From Pleionea sp. CnH1-48 (GTDB lineage: Bacteria > Pseudomonadota > Gammaproteobacteria > Enterobacterales > Kangiellaceae), in assembly GCF_024124665.1 (NCBI RefSeq), contig NZ_JAMXSB010000004.1, forward strand, positions 310,001-374,000: a stretch of 64,000 nt of DNA. The letters are read 5' to 3'. The number at the start of each line of letters is the position of its first letter. The first letter of the stretch is position 1. The notes under the pieces were generated by a model. It had not been told where the DNA came from. It made no database searches and saw only the letters and a program-made list of their open reading frames with translations. The translations under genes and the position numbers were made by a program. Shown here piece by piece: positions 28,495 to 38,400 of this stretch.

Positions 28495-31400
28495 ATGACT
28501 CAGCAAGGTGCCTTCAACCGAGAGGAAGCTCGAAAAGAGCTTCTTCGCTACCTGTTGCAGCAGGTAAAAGAAAAACAGTTGCCTAAGAACGAAGCCGTAA
28601 ATTTTCTTAAACTACTGGATGACAAAGAAGCAGACAAAACCGATGAGGCCATCGCTATCGTCGGTATCGCCTGCCGTTTTCCTGAAGCGGATAACAAAGA
28701 AACCTTCTGGCAGAACTTGTGCGAAAAGCGCAACAGTATTCGCGAATTTCCTGAAGCAAGGCATCAGGAATTAACTGCCGTTACCGACGAAGAGCTACCA
28801 TTATTTCGTGGTGGCTTTTTAGAGAAAGTCGACGAGTTTGACGCCGAGTTTTTTGGTATCGCACCGCAGGTCGCTCAACACATGGATCCTTACCACAGGA
28901 TGATGCTTGAGGTACTGGTTGAGTCTATTGAAGATGCAGGTTATCAACACAGTGAGCTTTACGGTAAGCAGGTCGGTGTGTTTGTCGGTAACGATCATGC
29001 GCACAGAATGGTTAATAACTATCTCGATTTCATTGATATGTCTCAGCGAGACTTTAATTCAATGACAGGCTCCTGGTCGGCCTTGTTAGCCGGGCGATTA
29101 TCGTATTCGTTAAACTTACGTGGCCCAGCACAAGTGGTTGATACCTCTTGTTCTTCTGGTCTGGTTGCGCTCGACGCGGCGATTAAAGCCTTATCCAACA
29201 AAGATTGCGATAGCGCATTGGTGGGGGCTATTAACTTGATGTTCCTGCCCATAAAAAATGTGGTGGGTGAAGTCGAAAATCAGGATTCACAAGTTTGTGC
29301 CTTTGATCAGCGAGCCAGTGGAACGGTTTGGGGTGAGGGTGTTGCTTCTATCATGATTAAACCTTTGCCAAAGGCCAAACAAGATGGTGACACCATTTAT
29401 GGATTGATTAAAGGTATGGCGGTTAATAGCGACGGTGCATCGAATGGTATTACAGCGCCCAGTTCACGAGCACAACAGGAAGTGTTACTTAAGTCGTGGC
29501 AGCGAGCGGGTATCAACCCAGAACACATCTCTTATGTTGAAGCGCACGGAACAGGGACTCATCTTGGTGATCCTATCGAGTTGAAGGGATTAAGCGGCGC
29601 CTTTGCAAAAAGCACCGATAAAAAACAATTTTGTGGTCTCGGTTCTGTGAAAACCAATATAGGGCATACCGTCGGAGTGTCGGGGCTGGCATCGTTAATT
29701 AAGGTATTAATGAGCTTTAAGCATCAACAACTGGCACCAAGCGTTAATTTTGATACGCCCAATCAGTTTATTGATTTTTGTAACAGCCCAGTATTTTATA
29801 ATGATACCTTGCGCCCCTGGGATGTTCCCGCTCCGCGTATTGCTGGAGTCAGTTCTTTTGGTTTAAGTGGCACTAACTGCCATTTGGTCTTGCAAGAATA
29901 CACCAATAACGACAAAGCCGAATCACTTGAACATAAAGACGAACTATTTGCCATTCCCGTTTCGGCTCGTAATTCTGATCTGTTGGTTGAAACATTACAA
30001 CGTTACCTCGACTTCCTAACTCGAGAGCCAGATACTCAACTTGAGGATGTTTGTTATACGGCTGCAATGGGACGTGCCCATCACTCAGAAAGAGTCATGA
30101 TACTGGCGCGCTCTGTTTCCGAGTTGGTAGACCGTCTTCAAAATGTGATTATTTCGTTGCGCAGTCGAGTCAGTTCAAAAGCACCTGTCGGTGTTTATCT
30201 TCCTTCAGCAGAAAAGTCATCAACGAAACAGAGCGAATTGGGCCGACAGGCGAGTGAATTGTTAAAAGCCTCACAGTGGCCATCAGAAGATGTTTTTGCA
30301 CAGTTGGCAAAGCTCTATGTTGCTGGCGCTCAAATAAAATGGTCGGCCTTGTTTGAAGGTGGGGACTATCGACGCTTGCACTTGCCAGCTCAGCCTTTTG
30401 TTAAACAGCGATTCTGGTTCGAAGACAAAAACAGAGCAAAACGTACTGCTAACAAACTGACGTTAAGAGATCTTACTGAAGAAGCGGATAACGCTGATCC
30501 AAGAGATATGTATCGAGTCGCACGTGTTGCTGATTCGATAAAAGAGAATAGTCATCCCTGGCAAGGCGAGCTAGCAATTGGCGCCCAGGTGGTTGCTTAT
30601 GTGGTGTGTGACACCTTGGGCTATGAAACAATAAAGTTAACCGACAACTACTATGCTCTGGGCGGCGATTCCATATCCGGGACGCGTATTGTTTATATTC
30701 TTAATGAAATGTTAGGTTTAAAGGCTGAGCTCTCTGACATTCTTGCTACAGACAATCTTGAATGCTTTATCGAATCTTTAGTTCAACATCGAGAACTGGC
30801 TACGGCTATTACTCGATTAGAAAGCGAAGAGGGCGAAGAAGGGGGGAATACTAATTCTTCGGTAGAAGCGTCACCGACATCCATTTCAAAAATTTCTGCG
30901 GTTGCTAAAGCTGAGTACTATCCTTTGTCTCGGGCTCAGCGCCGTATGTATATGCAATCCGAGCTTGATCCTGATGCAACCACCTATAACGCAACGGCGA
31001 TGATCGAATTAGCTCAGGCGCCTGTTATGGAAGAGGAACAAGAGGTCTTGCAGCATTTAGTTGAGCGACACGAGAGTTTGAGAACTCGCTTTGAAATGGT
31101 AGAAGGAGTTCCTGTTCAAAAAGTATCAGAGCAACCAAAATTTGAACCCTATTATCTGGATGCATCAGAGCGTAAGGGAAGCATTGAGTCCATTCTTCAA
31201 GAGTTAGTGGATGAATATGTTCGACCATTCGATCTCACCGTGGCTCCTCTATTGAGAGTGGTGTTCGCAAAGATAGAACAACGCTACTTTATGTTGATCG
31301 ACATGCATCATATTATTACTGACGGTGCATCGGTGGGTATCTTCATTCAAGAGTATATGGCGCTTAAAAAAGGGCACTCCTTGCCGCCATTAAGCATCAG

Positions 31401-34400
31401 TTATAAAGATTTCGCTGCGTCAGATATTGCTCAGGTAACAACCGAAAAGTATCAACGTCAAGCCAAGCACTGGCTTAAGCGCTTTGAAGATAATCTTCCG
31501 GTTGCGCAACTGGATACCGATTATCCTCGGCCAGTCAGTCGTGACTTCCGTGGTGCGACTTTGCACACGCAGATCGGTTCTGAACAATTACAATCATTGC
31601 AGCGATTGGCAGTGGCTCAAGGTTGTTCGCTATTTGTGTTATTGATGTCAGCTTTTCGAGTTTTGTTAGCAAAGTACGGTGCTGGCAATGATTTAACCAT
31701 AGGAACACCTGTTAGCGGTCGGAACCACCATCAAACACACGGGCTCATCGGTATGTTTGTTAATACCTTGGCGCTAAGAGACCGTGTTGATAACAACGAA
31801 AGTTTTGTCGAGCTATTGGCTCACGTAAAATCTCGCACGCTGGAAGATTTCGATCATCAGGATTATGCCTACGAAGATCTTATCGAAGCTTTAGGCCAAA
31901 CGCATATTCCTGATAGAAATCCATTGTTTGATATTTGTCTGGTGTTACAGAATCAAGACATGGGACTGTCGACCGATGGTGCGTTACAGGATGTACCTTT
32001 TGAAGCGGGTATTGCTAAATTTGACCTGACGGTTTTTTGTCGAGAAAACGCAAATACCCTGGAAATTAACTGGGAGTATGCAACGGCCTTATTTGGCATA
32101 GAACGTATCAAACAAATGGCTGAGCACTTTAAGCAATTACTCGATTGCATAGTGACGGCTCCAGAACAAAAAATTACCGACATTGATTTCTACAATGAAA
32201 ACGATCGCGAACGTCTGTTAACGCAAGATATAAAAAGCTCCAATCCAGCGTTTAGTTTTAGCCTTGGTGAATTGTTTGCTTCTCAGGTGGAATATCAAAA
32301 AGATGCCATTGCCGTCATTCATGGTGAAGAATCTTTAAGCTATAAAGAATTACATCAGCGCTCAAACCAGCTGGCTCACTACTTGATAGCACAAGGAGTG
32401 CAACCAGGTGACCCTGTTGCATTATGGTTTGCTCCCAGTCTTGATATGCTGGTGGCTATCTTTGCGGTGCTAAAAACGGGTGCGGCCTATGTACCATTGG
32501 ATGTGGCTAATCCTATTGAACGCACTCAAGGGATTCTGGAAGACTGCCAAGCGCAGAGTTTATTAACTCATGCCAACCTGGAGTTGCCTGACTCTCTAAG
32601 TCAAAGAATCACTCCGCTAAGCCAAAGAGTCATTTCGCTGGATCAAATTGATCTGAAAGATTATCCCACGACAGACACAGAACAGAAAGTAACAAGCGAA
32701 GAGGTGGCTTACATTATGTACACCTCTGGAACGACGGGAAAACCTAAAGGTACATTAATCCGCCATAAAAGTATTATTCGTGTTGTTAAAAACACCAATT
32801 ATCTGCATCTAGACAGCAGTGATGTTTGTTTGATGCTTTCTAACTATGCATTTGATGGATGTGTGCCCGATCTCTACGGAGCTTTGCTCAACGGTGGTCG
32901 TTTGATCCTTGCCGATAAAGATAATGTCCTTGATACCGCCAAGATCGCAGAGTTAGTGACTCAGCATCAGGTTACATCCATGTTTGTCACCACGGCTTTA
33001 TTTAATCTGCTGGTTGATCAGCAATTGGAGCAGCTTGAGAGTATCAAGAATCTGATGTTCGGCGGCGAGATGGTGTCCTTTGAGCATGTTAGCCGAGCAT
33101 TCCAGCGATTAGGTGAAGGGCGGCTTATTCATTGTTATGGTCCAACGGAAACCACCGTATTTGCCACCACCCAAGTGATTAAGAGTTTGCGCACAGATAT
33201 GCAAAATGTGCCCATCGGTCTCCCGCTCAATCAAACCTCTGCTTATATTCTTGATGAAGAGCGTAACCCGGTTCCATTCGGTTGCACGGGTGAGTTGTAT
33301 ATTGGTGGCGATGGTTTGGCGTTGGGCTATCTTAATCGCGATGAGTTAACGGCAGAACGTTTTGTTGATAATCCTTTCTGCGCAGGAGAAAAACTCTACC
33401 GCAGTGGCGACTTGGTGCGCAGGCTGAACGATAACAACATTCTCTATGTCGGTCGTATCGATAAACAGGTTAAAATCCGCGGCTTCCGTATTGAACTGGG
33501 TGAGATAGAAAATGTGTTGGTCACGCTGCCTCAGTTGTCTCAGGCCGTTGTTGTTGACTTCAAACAAGATAACAAAAAATACTTAGCAGCCTATGTGGTG
33601 CCTCAAGCTGATGCTGACTTTGATGTAAAAGAGATAAGAAAGCAACTTGCTAAGACGTTACCAAACTACATGATCCCAGATTGTTTTGTCATGTTGGATA
33701 GCTTTCCGTTGACCATTAATAACAAAGTCGATCACCGTCGTTTACCCCTGCCAGAATTAACCAGTGAAGAAGAATATGTAGGACCGAGTAACCCACTAGA
33801 AACTGAGTTGTGTGAGGTATGGCAGCGACTTCTTAAACGAGAGCGCGTCGGTATCGAAGATAACTTTTTCAGTATTGGTGGAGATTCCATCATTGGAATC
33901 CAATTGGTTTCTCGTTTGCGTCAGGCGGGATATAGCCTGCAAGTTAAAGACATCTTCGCAGCTCCCACGGTAGCGCAATTAGCTAGCTGGTTGAGTCACA
34001 ATAAGTCGCAAGTCGATTACGAAGCTGAGCAAGGTGTCCTGACGGGCGCTTTTGCGCTCACAGCCAGCCAACAAGCAATGGTTCAAGCATCTAAAGAAAC
34101 TATCGATTGCCATACGATTATGATGTCGGTGGGTGAAGAGCTTGACGAAGGTACCTTGAGCAGGGCTCTCAAAGCATTAGCTCTTCAGCATGATATGCTG
34201 CGTTGCTACTTTGACCTGGAGAATAATCAGCAAGTTTATAGTGATGACCTCGAGCATTTGCCTTCGATCAAGTCGCTGGATATATCCCAGTTCACTGACA
34301 AAACTAATCGCAATGAGCTCCAGGAATCTTTGCAACTCTGGAAAAGTGATATTGAACTCAACCAGGCACCTATTTGGCGACTGGGTGTTCTATCCGGTTA

Positions 34401-35421
34401 TCAGAAAGGCAAAAAACAATTGTGTTTTATTTTGCCCCATCTGATTGCTGACGAAACGTCATCACAGCTTATTGCAAAAGATTTGCAAGCCTTATTGAAG
34501 GGCGAGCCTCTTGACGCCAAAACCAGTAGTTATCGCCAATGGAGCGAAGCGCTTAGCGATTCTTCCAGTCAATCTTCTAGCCAAAGTCAGGAAAGTTACT
34601 GGGAGCAAGTCAGAAGTCAACCTCGTCCTGAAATTCAACTGGCTGACCACCGCGAGCGTCGCTCTGTAGAAAAAGCTTTTTCTGCTAAGTCTTTGAGCGA
34701 TGCGAATGAAGGATATCGCACCGATGCCAAAGAGTTGCTATTAAGCGCTTTGGCTTTGTCTTTACACCAAAGCTTTGGTAACAAGCTGAACACGATAGTC
34801 TTAGGGGAGCAAGAGCGACCCACTAGGTTTGAATCCTTAAACTTCTCCCGTACTTTGGGTTCTTTTGTCCGTCACTATCCAGTCGTTCTCCATGCTCGCC
34901 AAACCATCGGTGACACCATTATTCAAAGCAAAGAAATGATACGCGGTGTCCCAAAACAAGGCGTCGGCTTTGAGTCATCAGAACAGTCTGCATCGTTTTT
35001 ATCAGAAAATCAGCCTTTGGTTTGTATGAACTATCGAAAGACCAACAACGAGGAGTCTCTTGAGGACTTAATAACACTGTCTGATGAAAACTCTCACGCT
35101 TCTGGTTTTGAACCTAGAGATAAAGTGGGGCTGTTCATTGATTGTGTGCTCGATGAAAAGTTATTGACAGTCAGCTTTGAGTCATTGTTAACACAAGAGC
35201 AGACCGAAGCCTTTACGCAAGCGTTTGAGCAAGCACTCAATCAAGTTATCAATCAAGGGCAAGTCAGCGCAGAGCAGGGCGGTGAAGCGACGCCCAGTGA
35301 CTTTGGTGTTGAGTCATTGTCACTCGCGCGACTACAAAAAATACAGGGCAAGTTATCGGCCAAAGACAGCGACAAGTCGAAAGCCAAAAAGCCAGCTAAG
35401 AAAAATAAGATGAAGGTCTAG
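28495..35421 (+). CDS. AT-less PKS-NRPS: KS-ACP-C-A-PCP-(degenerate E-like domain)
   Basis: PKS-to-NRPS hand-over protein of 2308 aa. An N-terminal docking helix (LLRYLLQQVKEKQLPKNEA) precedes KS 52-480 with Cys219 (DTSCSSG, an uncommon variant), His351 and His391. There is no AT, KR or DH: a linker ending QPFVKQRFW runs to a carrier with Ser726, so the beta-keto group should remain. C 805-1235 has HHIITDG (His939, Asp943). A about 1290-1745 gives an approximate code DGPFMGCVFK, a hydrophobic pocket partly like Ile-type codes; I do not assign a residue. PCP Ser1798. The last domain (1845-2270) has epimerase layout, but HHxxxDG is PHLIADE and the EGHGRE motif is GEQERP, so it may be inactive. 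A Lys-rich tail ends the protein, 11 nt before the next gene. Confidence 0.93.
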   Translation: MTQQGAFNREEARKELLRYLLQQVKEKQLPKNEAVNFLKLLDDKEADKTDEAIAIVGIACRFPEADNKETFWQNLCEKRNSIREFPEARHQELTAVTDEELPLFRGGFLEKVDEFDAEFFGIAPQVAQHMDPYHRMMLEVLVESIEDAGYQHSELYGKQVGVFVGNDHAHRMVNNYLDFIDMSQRDFNSMTGSWSALLAGRLSYSLNLRGPAQVVDTSCSSGLVALDAAIKALSNKDCDSALVGAINLMFLPIKNVVGEVENQDSQVCAFDQRASGTVWGEGVASIMIKPLPKAKQDGDTIYGLIKGMAVNSDGASNGITAPSSRAQQEVLLKSWQRAGINPEHISYVEAHGTGTHLGDPIELKGLSGAFAKSTDKKQFCGLGSVKTNIGHTVGVSGLASLIKVLMSFKHQQLAPSVNFDTPNQFIDFCNSPVFYNDTLRPWDVPAPRIAGVSSFGLSGTNCHLVLQEYTNNDKAESLEHKDELFAIPVSARNSDLLVETLQRYLDFLTREPDTQLEDVCYTAAMGRAHHSERVMILARSVSELVDRLQNVIISLRSRVSSKAPVGVYLPSAEKSSTKQSELGRQASELLKASQWPSEDVFAQLAKLYVAGAQIKWSALFEGGDYRRLHLPAQPFVKQRFWFEDKNRAKRTANKLTLRDLTEEADNADPRDMYRVARVADSIKENSHPWQGELAIGAQVVAYVVCDTLGYETIKLTDNYYALGGDSISGTRIVYILNEMLGLKAELSDILATDNLECFIESLVQHRELATAITRLESEEGEEGGNTNSSVEASPTSISKISAVAKAEYYPLSRAQRRMYMQSELDPDATTYNATAMIELAQAPVMEEEQEVLQHLVERHESLRTRFEMVEGVPVQKVSEQPKFEPYYLDASERKGSIESILQELVDEYVRPFDLTVAPLLRVVFAKIEQRYFMLIDMHHIITDGASVGIFIQEYMALKKGHSLPPLSISYKDFAASDIAQVTTEKYQRQAKHWLKRFEDNLPVAQLDTDYPRPVSRDFRGATLHTQIGSEQLQSLQRLAVAQGCSLFVLLMSAFRVLLAKYGAGNDLTIGTPVSGRNHHQTHGLIGMFVNTLALRDRVDNNESFVELLAHVKSRTLEDFDHQDYAYEDLIEALGQTHIPDRNPLFDICLVLQNQDMGLSTDGALQDVPFEAGIAKFDLTVFCRENANTLEINWEYATALFGIERIKQMAEHFKQLLDCIVTAPEQKITDIDFYNENDRERLLTQDIKSSNPAFSFSLGELFASQVEYQKDAIAVIHGEESLSYKELHQRSNQLAHYLIAQGVQPGDPVALWFAPSLDMLVAIFAVLKTGAAYVPLDVANPIERTQGILEDCQAQSLLTHANLELPDSLSQRITPLSQRVISLDQIDLKDYPTTDTEQKVTSEEVAYIMYTSGTTGKPKGTLIRHKSIIRVVKNTNYLHLDSSDVCLMLSNYAFDGCVPDLYGALLNGGRLILADKDNVLDTAKIAELVTQHQVTSMFVTTALFNLLVDQQLEQLESIKNLMFGGEMVSFEHVSRAFQRLGEGRLIHCYGPTETTVFATTQVIKSLRTDMQNVPIGLPLNQTSAYILDEERNPVPFGCTGELYIGGDGLALGYLNRDELTAERFVDNPFCAGEKLYRSGDLVRRLNDNNILYVGRIDKQVKIRGFRIELGEIENVLVTLPQLSQAVVVDFKQDNKKYLAAYVVPQADADFDVKEIRKQLAKTLPNYMIPDCFVMLDSFPLTINNKVDHRRLPLPELTSEEEYVGPSNPLETELCEVWQRLLKRERVGIEDNFFSIGGDSIIGIQLVSRLRQAGYSLQVKDIFAAPTVAQLASWLSHNKSQVDYEAEQGVLTGAFALTASQQAMVQASKETIDCHTIMMSVGEELDEGTLSRALKALALQHDMLRCYFDLENNQQVYSDDLEHLPSIKSLDISQFTDKTNRNELQESLQLWKSDIELNQAPIWRLGVLSGYQKGKKQLCFILPHLIADETSSQLIAKDLQALLKGEPLDAKTSSYRQWSEALSDSSSQSSSQSQESYWEQVRSQPRPEIQLADHRERRSVEKAFSAKSLSDANEGYRTDAKELLLSALALSLHQSFGNKLNTIVLGEQERPTRFESLNFSRTLGSFVRHYPVVLHARQTIGDTIIQSKEMIRGVPKQGVGFESSEQSASFLSENQPLVCMNYRKTNNEESLEDLITLSDENSHASGFEPRDKVGLFIDCVLDEKLLTVSFESLLTQEQTEAFTQAFEQALNQVINQGQVSAEQGGEATPSDFGVESLSLARLQKIQGKLSAKDSDKSKAKKPAKKNKMKV

Positions 35422-35432
35422 TAGGGAACGTT

Positions 35433-38400
35433 ATGCTGAAGTTATTGCAACAAGCACTGGATAGCGATATTTCGCTGTGGGTTGAAGGTGAAGACATCGA
35501 GCTGTCTTTTGGAGATGAAGCGCCAGCTGAGTCTTTTATTGATTCGCTAAGGCAAGAAAAACCTGCATTATTGGCCTTTTTAAATGAGAAAGAAATTTTT
35601 AGCGAAGAGGCCTTTGAGCAGTTTTTGTCTGTAGATGCAATGGAGTCCGGTGACGCTGATCTCGATGCTTCATTTTTAGCCGACGAGCTGTTAACCGACG
35701 GTTTGAGTTTCAATGACAGCATGGGTATCGAGGCGATATTTCCTGCTACCAGTTTACAGCAAGGATTTGTCTACCATCATTTAAGTCAACCGCAAGATGA
35801 TGCTTATCGCGTACAACTGTTGCTAGACTATCATCACTCGTTAGATATTCCGCTCTATCAGAAAGCCTGGCGCATGGCATCGAAAAGTTTCCCCATCTTG
35901 CGCACAGCCTTTGACTGGGATGGCGAAGGCGACATTTTGCAGGTGGTTAGCCAAGCGCCGTCCATCGATGAAAGCCACTTCGACTATCTGGACCTGAGCT
36001 CTTTTAGCCAGACGGAGCAAGAAGAGAGAATACAGCAGCTATTGAGCACTGATCGTAAGCAAGGTTTCGACTTATCACAACCGGGTTTGTTGCGCTTTGT
36101 GATCATTAAACTGGGTGTAGAGCTGTATACGGTTCTTAAAACCGAGCATCACATTATTAGTGATGGATGGAGTAGTGCCATTTTGCTGCAAAACGTCCAT
36201 CAATACTATGCTGATCTGGTTGATGGTAAGACACCGCAGCCTGTTGTTGAGACGGCCTATCTGGATGCTCAGTCTTACTATGCAAAACATACCAATGAAA
36301 TCCATCGCTACTGGGAGCAAGCCAAGAAGAACTTTGGCGAAACAAACGACATTAATCCTTTGTTGAGCCATCCCTGTGATCTCAATCAGATTAAAACCAT
36401 TGAGCAGGCAACCGAGACGACTCATATTATTAAGGGAGCTACTTATCACGCGCTCAAAGAGTGTTGCCGTCAACTCGGAGTCACCTTAAGCGTTGCCGTT
36501 CAATTTGCCTGGCATAAATTGTTGCATCTCCATACCCAGGACGAGCAAACAATTGTGGGTACGACTGTCTCTGGTCGAGACATTCCTGTGGAGGGTATTG
36601 AAACCAGTGTCGGTTTGTACATCAATACCTTGCCTCTGGTTGTTGACTGGCATGATGATCGAAACGTTGAGCAAATTCTCTTGAACATTCATCAGTCAAG
36701 TGCCGACTTAAATAGCTACTCCAATATTCCTCTCGCCAGCTTGCAGCAAGAAGGAGAGCGATTATTCCATAGTTTGTTTGTGTTCGAAAACTTTCCTATG
36801 GCCGAAGAAACCATCGGGTCGGGTAACGGTCAGGCTAATATTGTTAGCTTTCGTCAATCCGTGGGCAAAGTTGATTATCCTCTTTCATTGACGGTTTATG
36901 ATCAAAATGAAAGCTTGATGCTTAAACTGGAGTATGGTGAAGAGTGGTTAACTCACGAGAAAGCTATGGCTTTGCTGGCTAAAATAGAGAAAGTTTTGCA
37001 GGCGGTTCCTCAGTCTACGCAGCGCCCTCATTACGACATAGATTTGTTGAGTGACGAAGAACGAAATAGACAACTGGCTTTATGGAACCAAACAGAGTTA
37101 CCTGTCACTGGAACGGGGTTGCATCACGCATTTGAACAACATGCAAAAGAAAATCCTGGTGACATTGCGCTTAACTTCGAAAGTAAGCAGTGGAGCTACC
37201 TTGAATTGAACCACAGAGCCAATCAATTGGCCCGTCTTATTCAACAGAAGCATCAAGAGGGAAGTAATAACGACTCCCAATTAGATGACAACAAGCTTAT
37301 TGCTTTATATCTTCGCCCCGGACCGGATATGATTGTGTCTGTGCTTGCAGCGCTAAAGTCGGGCTCTGCCTATGTCCCTATTTCTCCAGAGTTTCCCTCA
37401 GAGCGGATTCAATTTATCTTAGAAGATACTCAAGCTTCTTTGGTGATTTCTCAACAAGATCTGCTGACACCACTTAACGACTCATTGATAGAAAGCGAGA
37501 CAAAACCGCAAGTAGTGAGTATCGATAGCTCAAAGATAAAAGATCAGGTAGAGAAACAAAATTCAGACAATCTTTCTTTGCCAGTTGACGGTTCACAGTT
37601 AGCCTATGTGCTCTATACATCAGGAACTACAGGTAAACCCAAAGGCGTTTTGATTGAGCATCGAAACCTGATTAACCTTATGCATGGTTTGGATGACGCA
37701 CTGGCACCCCGTAAACGCTTAGTGACGTTAGGCGTGACTTCCTTTGTCTTTGATATTTTTGTACTTGAGCTTTTCTTTACATTAACCAAGGGCGGCACCT
37801 TAGTGATTGCGTCAGAGCAACAGCGACAATCGCCCGCAGAATTGATATCAATTATCCAAGAGCACCAAGTGACATTGGTGCAATTAACGCCAAGTCGATT
37901 GCAGTTGTTATTGTCAGAAACTGATATTCCTCAAATATTCGCTAAGGTAGAGTGTTTGATATTGGGCGGAGAGGCGTTTCCACAACAACATCTTGCACAG
38001 CTGCAATCTTTGCCTAACCTCAAGACATTCAATGGTTACGGGCCCACCGAAGCGTCGGTGTATGCCACTATGAAAAACCTCAGCCATGAGGAGCGAGTGA
38101 CTCTCGGAAAGCCTATCGCCAATTCGCAGTTTTATGTACTGGATAAAGCGCAGAAGTTATTGCCAGAGGGGTGTCGTGGAGAACTCTATATTAGTGGCTC
38201 TGGTCTGGGTAGAGGGTACCTTAATCGACCGGAGCTAACCGCCGAACGCTTTATAGAAAATCCTTTTGTTGACGAGCAAACAGCAACTGCTGCGACACAA
38301 CGTTTATATCGAACGGGTGATGTGGTTCGGTGGTTACCCAATGGCGAGCTGGAGTATCTTGGACGCAGCGACTTTCAAGTTAAAATTCGCGGATACCGCA

